From: JBPOIC01 sp052034865
GTDB taxonomy: Bacteria; UBA10199; JADFYH01
NCBI GenBank assembly: GCA_052034865.1
Contig: JBPOIC010000012.1
Span: forward strand, 1 to 41,207
DNA: 41,207 bases
Direction: 5' to 3'
In this document: in pieces, positions 32,795-41,207 of the stretch
Layout of the letters: every line of letters starts with the position of its first letter
How positions within the stretch are numbered: position 1 is the first letter of the stretch
Notes under the pieces: model-generated
Database searches by the model: none
Told to the model about the DNA's origin: nothing
What the model saw: the letters and a program-made list of their open reading frames with translations, nothing else
Position numbers and translations under genes: made by a program

Positions 32795-34585
32795 ATGACT
32801 CTCTCACGAGCTCGCACTATCTCTATATATTTCACAATCTTTGTTTTTCATTTTGTCTGCCTGTATCTTTTTGTCTCTTCCATGGGCTTTGCCAAAGACA
32901 GAAAAGAATCTCCTTCATCTCAAATTCTCTGTCCTCAACGAATCGAAATTCAGGGGATGGAAGAAATTCATTTCACCGATCTAGAGATGACGCTGGTCTG
33001 TGGCGATGAGGATGTAAAGGCTTGGCAGGAGATCCCATTCAATCAGGCACGCTATCATTTAAAGGTTTTCCTTCAGGACCGCGGCTTTTATCAGCCCGAT
33101 TTTACTTTCGAAGAGAACCGTCTCAAAGTTCAACTCGGTCCACCCACTTCTCTTTCTCAGGTGGAAGTCCTGGCAGATCCGCCTTTTTGGGATATCCGTA
33201 AAAAAAGAAAAATTTTGGGTCAAAGGCTCACCCCTCGGCTGATCGATGAAGTTGAAAACTGGATCAAAGGACAACTCAAGACCCAGGGACACCCTTGTCC
33301 ATCGCTATCATCTGAGGCGGACCCCATTCGTGGAACGCTCAAGATAGAATTGGAACGTGGCCCCAGGCAGCTTTTAAATTCGATTACCCAGGAATCAGTT
33401 CCAGGCCTGGGGGCAGGAACTCTGCGCCGCTACGATGCCTTTGAGTGGAATAAACCTTTTAACGAGAATTTACTCGAGCTCACCTCCAGACGTTTGCAAC
33501 AGGAAGGCCTTTTTCAAAGCAGTCACTTTACCTGGTCGTGTCCAGGCAGTGGTTCTTTGATCGATCTTTTCCAGGAGATCATTCCTGGAAAACCACGGCT
33601 GTTCACCCTGGGGTTCGGTTTTGATACGCAGGAATATGGAATTCTGAAAGCCTCCTGGCGCCACAGCCGCTGGGGAAAAAAAGCATCTCAGCTCAATCTT
33701 AATTTTTATGGATCCTACCGTCAGCAGGATTTGAATTTAAGCTCGGATTGGTACGCCTTTGCTCCTCTCTCACGATGGTTTTTAAAACCAGACTTCAATG
33801 TCCATCACGAAAGAACCTCTCAGTTTCAATATCTCTCCTTGAGCTCTCAGATCTCGCTGTCTCACCGATACGACAACCAGACTCTGAGCCTGCAAAACAG
33901 GTTTGGACCTCATTTAAACTTCACGCGCACCTTTAAAGGGGCAGAGGAAAAATTCACTCATTTTTCAACCTTTCAATATGAGCTCAATCTTTCGAGCCAT
34001 GATTGGGAATTTTGGCAGACAAATCCAAGGCAGGGTTCCCATCTGCATTTCATAGCGAACTTCGGTCATAAAAAAATATTTTCAGATATCACAGCGCAGC
34101 GCTTCAGTTTGAGCGGCCAGTATCTCTACAATTTAAAAGGATATGATCCTCCTCTTTTGATCTTTGGAGTTCGGGGTGGTTTTTACGGAACTTTCGTAAA
34201 GGACAACCCCCAAACCCTTGCCAAACTTCCTCCGAATTACCGATTTTATTTAGGTGGGACCCGCGATCTGCGTGGTTTTGGTTATCAGGAAATCCCTGCT
34301 GGTCCAGGAGCCTTGAGCGCGCTTTGGGCAGGAGGTGAGATCAGACTCTCAAATACCTTGCCGTTTTGGATCGAGCCGCTGATTTTTTTGGACGCAGGAA
34401 TTTTGGGAGATCGGGCCTTTCATTTTCAACGCCCCCTTTATCTTTCTCCGGGAGGTGGTTTTCGAATTGCTTCTCCTATTGGAGTCTTTCGATTGAGTCT
34501 TGCAGAAGGCTTAAAGATAGGAAGGAAAAGTGATGGGGCCCAAAGCCACTTTCAGTTCTTGCTGAGCTATGGGGAGGAGTTTTGA
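32795..34585 (+). CDS. TamA/BamA-type outer membrane protein
   Basis: This 596-residue Omp85-family protein has a signal sequence (about 8-34), an N-terminal region of POTRA-like repeats (about 45-270; YHLKVFLQDRGFYQPDF and LTSRRLQQEGLFQSSHF are typical), and a C-terminal 16-strand type barrel (about 275-596) rich in alternating aromatic residues. The barrel contains the family motif GGTRDLRGF at 487-495, the conserved loop that folds back into the pore. With TamB it is thought to help insert outer-membrane proteins or move lipids between membranes. The TamB-like gene overlaps its last bases, which strongly supports TamA rather than BamA. The short N-terminal part, compared with BamA, agrees. 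Confidence 0.88.
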   Translation: MTLSRARTISIYFTIFVFHFVCLYLFVSSMGFAKDRKESPSSQILCPQRIEIQGMEEIHFTDLEMTLVCGDEDVKAWQEIPFNQARYHLKVFLQDRGFYQPDFTFEENRLKVQLGPPTSLSQVEVLADPPFWDIRKKRKILGQRLTPRLIDEVENWIKGQLKTQGHPCPSLSSEADPIRGTLKIELERGPRQLLNSITQESVPGLGAGTLRRYDAFEWNKPFNENLLELTSRRLQQEGLFQSSHFTWSCPGSGSLIDLFQEIIPGKPRLFTLGFGFDTQEYGILKASWRHSRWGKKASQLNLNFYGSYRQQDLNLSSDWYAFAPLSRWFLKPDFNVHHERTSQFQYLSLSSQISLSHRYDNQTLSLQNRFGPHLNFTRTFKGAEEKFTHFSTFQYELNLSSHDWEFWQTNPRQGSHLHFIANFGHKKIFSDITAQRFSLSGQYLYNLKGYDPPLLIFGVRGGFYGTFVKDNPQTLAKLPPNYRFYLGGTRDLRGFGYQEIPAGPGALSALWAGGEIRLSNTLPFWIEPLIFLDAGILGDRAFHFQRPLYLSPGGGFRIASPIGVFRLSLAEGLKIGRKSDGAQSHFQFLLSYGEEF

Positions 34586-36936
34586 AGATCTTTATTCGCA
34601 TCCTCAAGGCATCTGCTATTTCACTGGCAATTGGTTTGTTTTTGATCTTCCTGGCCGGGGCCGTTCTTCTCAAATGGCCACAGCTTGTTCTGAACACCTC
34701 CTTTCTTTCTTCGGCCCTGCCCTGGATGGAGAGGCTGGGCATCAGACTTCACTATGAAGATGCGATGATTCAGATCCAGTCAAAGTCATGGTTTGATAAA
34801 GAATTTGATCTTCAGTTTAAAAATCTGTGTTTTCTTATTCTCAAAGATGGCTCTGAGGGCTGTATTGAACATTTTAAACTCGCAGGAGAAATTGCGGCTC
34901 GTGACTGGAGAATCGAGCTCATTTCGCTGGGCCCTGTTCAGATTCAGAATGCGACTTTAAGACTTTCAGCTCCCTTAAATAAATCTCGCACCTCTTTTTC
35001 TTTAAATCCAAACCTTCCCAAACTCATTCTGCCCTCCCTCTTGCAAAAGACCCATTTCAAACCTTTGGAAATTGAAATCAGAGAGATGAAGTATCCTCTC
35101 TCTCCAACCCGCTTCCTGACAGCAACCCTGCAAGCGGAGGCGATCCTCAATGAAATGAAAAAGCTGGAAGGAATTGAGATCAAAGCTCAACTCATAGATC
35201 CAGCCTCAATGAATAAAGGAAACCTGAATGCGAGACTGAGCAGTCCTTCTTATTTTCTAAAAAATGACTGGCATTTAAAAATCGATCTGAATGGAGTCTT
35301 TTCTCAAAATAAAGAATGCGCCGGTTTTTTCCATTTAGAGCCAAAAGAGGAAAATGAACTTGATTACGACACTCATCTGAATTGCAGGAGATCTGCAGAA
35401 AATCTGGATCTTCACCTCAACGGGAGATTTCTTAAAGGCAGGCTTGAGAATTCATTTTCAGGAAAGCTGGATGAGTTCGTGGCTTTTCTCCCTCCTGTCC
35501 ATCTTGAGAATTGCACCCTGGATTTAATTCAAGAGGACCTTTCTTCTTCCAAAATGGAGCTTCGAGTGAATTGCCCGGTTTCAACCCGTTTATCTGATCT
35601 TAAACTTCCGGGTCCCGCATTTAAGCGACTTATCCAAACTCCCCTTCCAGTCGCGCTTCTCATCAGACTGAATTCTCAAGTCAGTTTTTTTCAAAAAACA
35701 GAACAACCTGTTCAGGGAACTTTGGAAATCAAAATGGATCCTGTTGATCAGAAATTGCTGAAAGCAAGTGGCAAAACGATAACATTATTTTCAGGAATTT
35801 CTTCTTCGTATCCCGAAGGATGGAAGGTTCAGACACAAGGCGATCTCTCACTCCGTCTGAAGAGTTTTTCAGAATGGGTGCGCGCACTGGATCAGACTGC
35901 GTTTGCGATTCCCGCTCCTTTGCGGATTTTGGAGGGAGAGATGGAATTTAAAATGAATGGAGATATTCATTTCATGCAGAATCAGGCCAGCTTCCCGCTT
36001 GAATTTGCAACCCATTTATCATCCGAAAAACAACGTCTTGAAACTCAAGGAAAAGGACAGTTCAATTTAAACTGGGGAAAAAATAAAACCCAAAAGCTTA
36101 CAATGGAACTCATGCTTTCAGATCTTAAAATCGTTCTTCCCCCTGTAGGCATCGAAAACAGACTCCCTTCTTTGACCCTGGATCCGAGGATTAAAAAGCC
36201 CGGCATGAACAAACACCCTGAAACTTCTTCATCCTTCACCTATGATTTAAAAATTAAAACCCCACCCGAACACCCTGCTCTTCTGATTTCAAATTTGGTA
36301 CCGGAAGGAATTCCTGTCGGGATGGATCTTCATTTAAAACCGGAAGGAGTCTTCGGAAATTTGAATCTTCAGAAAAGCCAAATGGAAGTTTTTCGAAGAA
36401 AGGCTCAGATTATCCATTTTGACTTGAATCTTTCGGATCCCGTCGAAAACAGTACTGTCGATGGTGAGCTTCAGGTGCGCTATGCGGATTATACAATTCA
36501 CCTGATGCTTCAAGGTCCTGTGAACAAACCGGTTCTTCTAATGGAATCTGATCCTTATTTGAGTCGTGAAGATATCTTGTCGGTTTTGATCTACGGAAAA
36601 ACTTTTATCGATTTGAACAGCGAAGAAAGTGACACCGTATCCAACACCTCCGCCGCTGTCATGGATCGTGCGTTAACCCTTGGATCTCTCTTTTTACTCT
36701 CAGGCTCTCCCATTCAAAGTGTGAGCTATAATCCTCAAACGAAAAATCTCTCGGCCAAAATCAGGCTCGCATCGGGAACCTCGTTGGATATCGGCACACG
36801 TTTGGGCCAAGGTGAACAGATTGGCCTTCAAAGACGACTCAATGGTAATTGGAGAATTCGTTCCTATTTTGAAAATGTTCAGAACACTGGGCAAAAAAAA
36901 GGCGGGGCCTTGCTGGAATGGGAAAAGCGCTATTAG
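34582..36936 (+). CDS. TamB-like translocation and assembly protein
   Basis: This 784-residue protein has an N-terminal signal-anchor (8-30, ISLAIGLFLIFLAGAVLL), then a long beta-rich body of AsmA/TamB style with many short hydrophobic strands, and a C-terminal DUF490 region (about 600-784; SREDILSVLIYGKTF, then SGTSLDIGTRLGQGEQIG and NGNWRIRSYFENVQNTG). Such proteins form a hydrophobic groove bridging the periplasm. The start codon is TTG at 34582, overlapping the TGA stop of the TamA-like gene as TTGA, with a GGGGAGGAG ribosome site just before; translational coupling is likely. It is shorter than TamB of enterobacteria (about 1260 residues), like many deltaproteobacterial relatives. The stop is TAG. 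Confidence 0.86.
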   Translation: MKIFIRILKASAISLAIGLFLIFLAGAVLLKWPQLVLNTSFLSSALPWMERLGIRLHYEDAMIQIQSKSWFDKEFDLQFKNLCFLILKDGSEGCIEHFKLAGEIAARDWRIELISLGPVQIQNATLRLSAPLNKSRTSFSLNPNLPKLILPSLLQKTHFKPLEIEIREMKYPLSPTRFLTATLQAEAILNEMKKLEGIEIKAQLIDPASMNKGNLNARLSSPSYFLKNDWHLKIDLNGVFSQNKECAGFFHLEPKEENELDYDTHLNCRRSAENLDLHLNGRFLKGRLENSFSGKLDEFVAFLPPVHLENCTLDLIQEDLSSSKMELRVNCPVSTRLSDLKLPGPAFKRLIQTPLPVALLIRLNSQVSFFQKTEQPVQGTLEIKMDPVDQKLLKASGKTITLFSGISSSYPEGWKVQTQGDLSLRLKSFSEWVRALDQTAFAIPAPLRILEGEMEFKMNGDIHFMQNQASFPLEFATHLSSEKQRLETQGKGQFNLNWGKNKTQKLTMELMLSDLKIVLPPVGIENRLPSLTLDPRIKKPGMNKHPETSSSFTYDLKIKTPPEHPALLISNLVPEGIPVGMDLHLKPEGVFGNLNLQKSQMEVFRRKAQIIHFDLNLSDPVENSTVDGELQVRYADYTIHLMLQGPVNKPVLLMESDPYLSREDILSVLIYGKTFIDLNSEESDTVSNTSAAVMDRALTLGSLFLLSGSPIQSVSYNPQTKNLSAKIRLASGTSLDIGTRLGQGEQIGLQRRLNGNWRIRSYFENVQNTGQKKGGALLEWEKRY

Positions 36937-37032
36937 CCATTTCTCAAATGAGATTGAGAATAAACTAAGGTGTTCCTGTTATATCTGATTTTATCGCAGG
37001 CAATACCGAGAAGATGGATGAGGATGAGGAAA

Positions 37033-38439
37033 TCAGGAAATCACCCGATATTTTTTAAGCCGATGAATCAATGTCGTTCGCGCAACTCCCAACAATCGCG
37101 CCGTCTCTGAGATATTGCCTCGGGCCTTTCGAAAAGCCTCTCGAAGATTTTGCGCTTCTTCTGCCTGAATCTGGCTTTTCAGATTTTCCTCCTGAAAGAT
37201 AACCTCATCAAGCACTTCGTGCTCCACAAAATACTCATCCAGATGAAGATTTAAATCTGAAGGTTCCAGAATGGATCCCGGAGCAAGAATCGTCGCCCGC
37301 TCAATGATGTTTTGCAACTCACGCACATTGCCCGGCCAATCGTAGTTTTTTAAAGTTTCAATCGCCTCAGAACTGAATTGAAGCTCACGTCCATTTGTTT
37401 TTGAATATTTTTTGAGGAAATACTCTGCAAGGGTGGGAATGTCTTCTTCCCGCTCACGCAGGGGAGGAAGAAGAATCGGAACCACATGAATCCTGAAGAA
37501 AAGATCCTGACGAAACCGATTTGCTCGAACTTCTTTCTCAAGATTTTTGTGCGTCGCACAGATCAGCCGAAAGCGCACGGGAATGTGCCGATTTCCACCC
37601 ACGCGTTCAATCTCACGTTCCTGAAGAACCCGTAAAAGTCTCACCTGAACTTCTTCGGAAATCTCTCCAATTTCATCCAAAAACAGAGTTCCATTATGAG
37701 CCATTTCAAAACGCCCCATACGCGTTTCGCTCGCTCCGCTGAATGCCCCTTTTTCATGCCCAAACAGTTCGCTTTCTAAAATTCCACGGGCAAATGCAGC
37801 ACAGTGAACAGGAATGAAGGGCCCATTTTTTTGCGGGCTATGCGCATGAATCCAGCGTGCCACCAATTCTTTACCGGTTCCTGTCTCCCCGTTCAAAAGG
37901 ACAGTCGCTTCAGTCGGCGCGGCCCGCTTGAGATTTTCCATCACGGGTTTGAGACCAGAGGATGCTCCGATGAAATGCTCATAATCATAAATCTGATGAA
38001 TTTCTTCCTGAAGGGAATCGATCCTGGAGGATTTTTCGATTAGCTCCTGAAGTTTCAGTGTGCGGGACTTGTAATCTTCAAAGTGTTTTTCAAGAATGGG
38101 CTTGAGCTCGCTTTTTCTCCAGGGTTTGACGATGTAGTCGTGCACATGACCTTTGTGGATGGCATCGAGAAGCATCTGGGTTTCGGTATAAGCGGTGAGA
38201 ATGATCCGCAGGGACTGGGGTTTTAAAAGAATCAGCCGTTCGCACAACTCGATCCCCGTCATTCCCGGCATGCGTTGATCGGCGATGATCAGGGCAAAAT
38301 CTTCTTTTTCAAGGATGCGCAAAGCCTCGTTTGCCGAAAGACTGGTGACGACCTTAAAATCCCTTCCGAAGGCTCGCCGAAAGGTTTCGAGATTGGAAGG
38401 TTCATCATCAATATAGAGAATGGAAGGCGAAAAGATCAT
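37033..38439 (-). CDS. NtrC-type sigma54-dependent response regulator
   Basis: This 468-residue regulator has a receiver domain (1-120; IDDEPSN, phosphoacceptor Asp54 in ADQRMPGMTG, Lys105 in IVKPW), an AAA+ domain (about 155-385; Walker A GETGTGKE at 184-191, loop GAFSGA at 231-236, Walker B TLFLDEIGE) and a C-terminal Fis-type helix-turn-helix (ISETARLLGVARTTLIHRLKK). The GAFSGA loop has Ser in place of the usual Thr in the sigma54-contact motif GAFTGA, a substitution seen in some active members. It is translated from an ATG that overlaps the kinase stop as ATGA (38436-38439), so the two are coupled. Targets must be sigma54 promoters; I found none convincing in the window. Confidence 0.95.
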   Translation of the reverse strand: MIFSPSILYIDDEPSNLETFRRAFGRDFKVVTSLSANEALRILEKEDFALIIADQRMPGMTGIELCERLILLKPQSLRIILTAYTETQMLLDAIHKGHVHDYIVKPWRKSELKPILEKHFEDYKSRTLKLQELIEKSSRIDSLQEEIHQIYDYEHFIGASSGLKPVMENLKRAAPTEATVLLNGETGTGKELVARWIHAHSPQKNGPFIPVHCAAFARGILESELFGHEKGAFSGASETRMGRFEMAHNGTLFLDEIGEISEEVQVRLLRVLQEREIERVGGNRHIPVRFRLICATHKNLEKEVRANRFRQDLFFRIHVVPILLPPLREREEDIPTLAEYFLKKYSKTNGRELQFSSEAIETLKNYDWPGNVRELQNIIERATILAPGSILEPSDLNLHLDEYFVEHEVLDEVIFQEENLKSQIQAEEAQNLREAFRKARGNISETARLLGVARTTLIHRLKKYRVIS

Positions 38440-40067
38440 ATCGGTAGCTCTACGATGAATTCACTTCCTTTGCCTAATTCCGATTTCACTTCAATATGAC
38501 CGCCATGGTTTCGGATCGTTTTGAGAACGAGCGACAATCCCAATCCTGTCCCCTTGCCCTGGGCCTTGGTTGTATAAAAGGGATCAAAGATACGTGACTG
38601 TTTTTCAGGTGAAATTCCTTCTCCCGTATCACGAACATGAATCTGAATTTTTGTGGCATTTAAATGCGTGATGATTTCAATCGCGCCTCTTTGAGGAATC
38701 GCATCCAGAGCGTTCGAGATGAGATTTACAAAAACCTGCCCCAGGGCGGCAGAAGATCCTGAAATTTTTGGGATGAGGCCATAATCCTTTTTAAGTTGAA
38801 TCCCTTCTCTCCAGCTCGGTTTTAAAAAAGAAAGACTTTGATCGATCAGAAGATGGATGTCGATCTCATCTGCCATTTCAGATCCTGGATGAGAAAGAGA
38901 GCGGAAATGCCCGATGATCTCGCGTGCGCGCTGGGCGCCTTCTTCTATGGTATTCAGAAGCGAAGGAAGGTCCTCAAGAACTTCTCTTGTCCGTTCATCC
39001 TGACTCTGTGGAGATTCAAGAAGTCTCAAACGAAGGTGGTCAATGGATTCGCGTAAAGGCTCCAGATTCGAGTAGATAAAGGTAAGAGGATTATTAATCT
39101 CGTGAGCAAGTCCTGAAAACAAATTTCCCAGTGTTGCCATTTTTTCGATCTGAATCAGCTGAATCTGATTGCGGCGAAAACGTCCAAGACCTACCCCCAG
39201 CAAGAGAGCCAGGGGAAAAAAAAGGACAAAGGGAGCGGCGAGATTTAGCGGAAAAGAAACACCTCCCATAAAAATTCCGATCGTTGCCAAAAGGGGAACC
39301 GTGAAAGCGATCAGTTGTCCAAAAAAGATATGTCGGATGACGATACGATTCAGATCGAGCTGTGGCCGCCGAAGCGTCCAACCCATCGAGCTCAGCCAAA
39401 ACAGATAGGCCGCAATGACATAAAAAACGACGAGATATTCAATTTTAATCCAGGCAGCGGGATGAGATTCGAACCAGTAAAGATAGGGAAAACCCAGAAA
39501 AAAACTCATGAGATAGGGAAGAAGATAAAAGCGGGCATGACGTGCAATCCAGACATTTTTCTCCGGAAAAAGCAGGGCAAAGTGAATCATCGTTGCCGGA
39601 ATAAGAACAAACAAAGCGAGGTGAAGATACGAGAAAAAATACGTGAGATGAAATTCCGGGCTTAAGATGAGATACCCACCTACAAAAAGATGAAAGAAAA
39701 AAAGCGGAAGGCTCCCCGACTGATCCGACAGGGCCCAGCAAATTCCAGCCCCCAAAAAGACAAAACAAAGTCCAATGACCGCGGGAATCAGTACCACCAG
39801 AATGAAATCGCGAAAGGAAAAGAAACTGGAGGGTCGATTGGGATCCAAGTCAGATACCGCAGAAATGCCCGGAACCTGCATGTGGTAAATGAAACCCTTT
39901 TCAGGGCCCGTCCAGCCTGGAACATAAAAGGCACCCACCACCTGATTTTTGAAAGACAGATACCCTTTAAATGGCTTGCCAACTTTTTCGTATGTAAGCT
40001 GTAAAGTTGCAGCAAACAGAAAAAGAGTCAGACAGATTCCCACCAGCAAGGTCAGGTTCAGCTTCAT
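38436..40067 (-). CDS. Seven- to eight-helix membrane histidine kinase
   Basis: This 543-residue kinase has a signal-anchor (about 5-25), an outside loop of about 60 residues (GYLSFKNQVVGAFYVPGW), then a cluster of about seven membrane helices (roughly 90-300), a short linker, and a kinase core. The H box is LFSGLAHEINNPLTFIYSNLEP, the N box LGQVFVNLISNALDAIPQ, and the G boxes are DTGEGISPEKQSRIFDPFYTTK and GTGLGLSLVLKTI. The HEINNPL form is typical of NtrB-like kinases, matching the NtrC-type partner with which it overlaps. The ATG at 40067 has a good ribosome site (TAGGAG); a TTG just upstream is less likely. The membrane domain resembles 7TM sensors, with unknown ligand. Confidence 0.92.
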   Translation of the reverse strand: MKLNLTLLVGICLTLFLFAATLQLTYEKVGKPFKGYLSFKNQVVGAFYVPGWTGPEKGFIYHMQVPGISAVSDLDPNRPSSFFSFRDFILVVLIPAVIGLCFVFLGAGICWALSDQSGSLPLFFFHLFVGGYLILSPEFHLTYFFSYLHLALFVLIPATMIHFALLFPEKNVWIARHARFYLLPYLMSFFLGFPYLYWFESHPAAWIKIEYLVVFYVIAAYLFWLSSMGWTLRRPQLDLNRIVIRHIFFGQLIAFTVPLLATIGIFMGGVSFPLNLAAPFVLFFPLALLLGVGLGRFRRNQIQLIQIEKMATLGNLFSGLAHEINNPLTFIYSNLEPLRESIDHLRLRLLESPQSQDERTREVLEDLPSLLNTIEEGAQRAREIIGHFRSLSHPGSEMADEIDIHLLIDQSLSFLKPSWREGIQLKKDYGLIPKISGSSAALGQVFVNLISNALDAIPQRGAIEIITHLNATKIQIHVRDTGEGISPEKQSRIFDPFYTTKAQGKGTGLGLSLVLKTIRNHGGHIEVKSELGKGSEFIVELPI

Positions 40068-40078
40068 CAAAATCTCCT

Positions 40079-40105
40079 ACAGATTCTGACAGAAAAGTCA
40101 TTGAT
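40079..40105 (+). repeat. Copy B of the sequence shared with 2478-2501
   Basis: ACAGATTCTGA, then CAG, then AAAAGTCATT and GAT. The 11- and 10-base blocks match copy A exactly. It lies directly upstream of the kinase ribosome site on the opposite strand and 170 bases before the antiporter start. It also contains the small palindrome TCTGACAGA. A weaker look-alike is at 24088-24110, before the exported unknown gene. Confidence 0.45.
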
Positions 40106-40273
40106 TCGTCTTTGAGCTTACCATAGAAGAAGCCCGGTCACTTTCCAGGATCTCTACAAGAAGTGTTATCGCTCTCATTTGAAGGCGTTGTCTGCCCTGA
40201 ATACTGTTTAAAATATTAAACGGATGCCATGCTGCATTCCAATTCTTTCACTTTCATCATGAGGAGATGTTCC

Positions 40274-41207
40274 GTGTCCAAAACAATTGATCGACTAAGT
40301 ATTCTTCTTACCTTTCTTCTTTGCGGCCAATGGATATTTTTCAAGATCACCGGATCCCATCTCCATACGCCGTGGAATGCCATCCTCCCTGGATTTGCCA
40401 TTTTTGGTGCCGCTTACATCCTATCCTGGGGAGCGGAATTGGCCCAACTCGAAATTCCCCGATCCTTTGCCATTGCCTTTCTTGCCCTGGTTGCCGTCCT
40501 TCCTGAATATGCTGTCGACATGCATTTTGCCTGGAAAGCCGGAACCGAACCCGAGTACATCCACTATGCCACAGCAAACATGACAGGCTCAAACCGTCTT
40601 CTCATTGGATTTGGATGGGCTGCAGTCGTTTTTGCCTATTTCATTCGCTCCAAACGGGGAGAGGTCACACTCCACCCCGAAAATCGCACTGAGCTTTTTG
40701 CCCTGATTCTGGCAACCTTGTACTGTTTTATAATTCCTCTCAAAGGATCTTTAACCTGGATAGACTCCGTCGTTCTGTTCGGAATTTTTGCCTGGTACAT
40801 CCGACGCATGATGCGGTCAAAGCACGAAGAGCCTGAAATTGAAGGACCCATCGTTGAAATCGTTTCGTGGCCACGTTCATACCGGGCAATGATCACCCTC
40901 TTCTTTTTCATCTTTGCCGGATATGTCATTTTTATTTCAGCAGAACCTTTCGCAGAGGGAATTCTGGAAATCGGGCGTCAATGGGAAATCGAAGAGTTTA
41001 TCCTCGTGCAATGGCTTGCACCGCTTGCCTCTGAAGCTCCTGAGTTTATTGTCGCCATCCTCTTTGCCTGGCGCTTAAAACCGACAGTAAGTCTGGAAAC
41101 ACTCGTTTCCTCCAAGGTGAACCAGTGGACCCTCCTCGTGGGAATGCTCCCTTTAGTCTACAACCTGTCCCTGGGACGTTTTGCTCCAATGACAATGGAC
41201 GATCGAC
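40274..41207 (+). CDS. CaCA-type sodium/calcium (cation) antiporter, 3' end cut by the window
   Basis: The 311 visible codons encode a membrane protein with repeated helices and the two inverted alpha-repeat signatures of the CaCA superfamily: AVLPEYAVDMHFAW with NMTGSNRLLIGFGW in the first half, and APLASEAPEFIVAILFAW with VNQWTLLVG in the second. The two PE motifs supply the ion-binding glutamates. The acidic-rich centre (RSKHEEPEIEGP) is the usual cytoplasmic loop. The frame is open to the end of the window. I start at GTG 40274, seven bases after GAGGAG; an in-frame ATG at 40259 would place the ribosome site inside the gene. Upstream, the near-palindrome GTTTAAAATATTAAAC (40206-40221) may hold a promoter or operator. 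The ion is probably Ca2+ or Na+, not decidable here. Confidence 0.86.
   Translation, partial: MSKTIDRLSILLTFLLCGQWIFFKITGSHLHTPWNAILPGFAIFGAAYILSWGAELAQLEIPRSFAIAFLALVAVLPEYAVDMHFAWKAGTEPEYIHYATANMTGSNRLLIGFGWAAVVFAYFIRSKRGEVTLHPENRTELFALILATLYCFIIPLKGSLTWIDSVVLFGIFAWYIRRMMRSKHEEPEIEGPIVEIVSWPRSYRAMITLFFFIFAGYVIFISAEPFAEGILEIGRQWEIEEFILVQWLAPLASEAPEFIVAILFAWRLKPTVSLETLVSSKVNQWTLLVGMLPLVYNLSLGRFAPMTMDDR

Noticed and set aside
37000..40273. Sigma54 promoter near the NtrC-type regulator
   Set aside because: No TGGCAC-N5-TTGCA-like element was found in the intergenic regions.
1..41207. Mobile element, prophage or defence island
   Set aside because: No transposase, integrase, terminal inverted repeats, phage structural genes or known defence proteins are encoded; the gene content is chromosomal housekeeping and signalling.

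Overview
The window looks like a piece of chromosome from a Gram-negative, deltaproteobacterium-like bacterium (Myxococcota, Bdellovibrionota or a related uncultured lineage). Evidence seen: a TamA/BamA-type barrel next to a TamB-type protein, two predicted lipoproteins made of Myxococcus-type cysteine-rich repeats (DUF4215, TIGR02232), a SpoVG homologue in a non-sporulating context, and the order ispE - spoVG - tRNA-Gln - prs. By eye the base composition is in the mid-40s percent GC, so a classical high-GC myxobacterium is unlikely. The lineage call is inference. Many genes lack a clear Shine-Dalgarno sequence.

Layout. 1-2559 (minus): prs (cut by the window edge), tRNA-Gln, spoVG and ispE, behind a near-consensus sigma70 promoter at 2531-2559. 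2640-3608 (plus): an alpha/beta hydrolase. 3675-7640 (minus): the run yebC, ruvC, ruvA, ruvB, ftsB-like gene, exported dual-specificity phosphatase. 7801-9876 (plus): a soluble lytic transglycosylase. 10098-13186 (plus): two cysteine-repeat lipoproteins, the first with a seven-repeat beta-propeller. 13396-14926 (minus): a cold-shock gene, and a zinc alcohol dehydrogenase interrupted by an in-frame TAG. 14949-20291: a membrane-anchored unknown, a HemG-like flavodoxin, a COG2509 flavoprotein, and an SQR-like flavoprotein with a 46-codon companion gene. 20506-24030 (plus): PutA. 24112-28261 (plus): an exported unknown followed by an OmpR/histidine kinase pair. 28355-32655: BirA, a GAF-GGDEF diguanylate cyclase, a sugar-phosphate nucleotidyltransferase and a YihY/BrkB protein. 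32795-36936 (plus): a TamA/TamB-like pair. 37033-40067 (minus): a seven-transmembrane kinase and an NtrC-type regulator. 40274 to the end (plus): a CaCA cation antiporter, cut by the window edge.

The genes mostly form ordinary modules: nucleotide and isoprenoid supply, Holliday-junction processing, cell envelope assembly and turnover, proline catabolism, and signalling. I found no phage, insertion sequence, CRISPR array or recognisable defence system, and no gap above 300 bases without a gene. The points most worth a second look are the broken alcohol dehydrogenase, the unlisted 46-codon gene beside the SQR-like enzyme, the cysteine-repeat lipoproteins with perfect or near-perfect palindromes in front of them, a sequence of about 24 bases shared by two distant intergenic regions, and the exported unknown coupled to a two-component system whose sensor has a long disordered insert.
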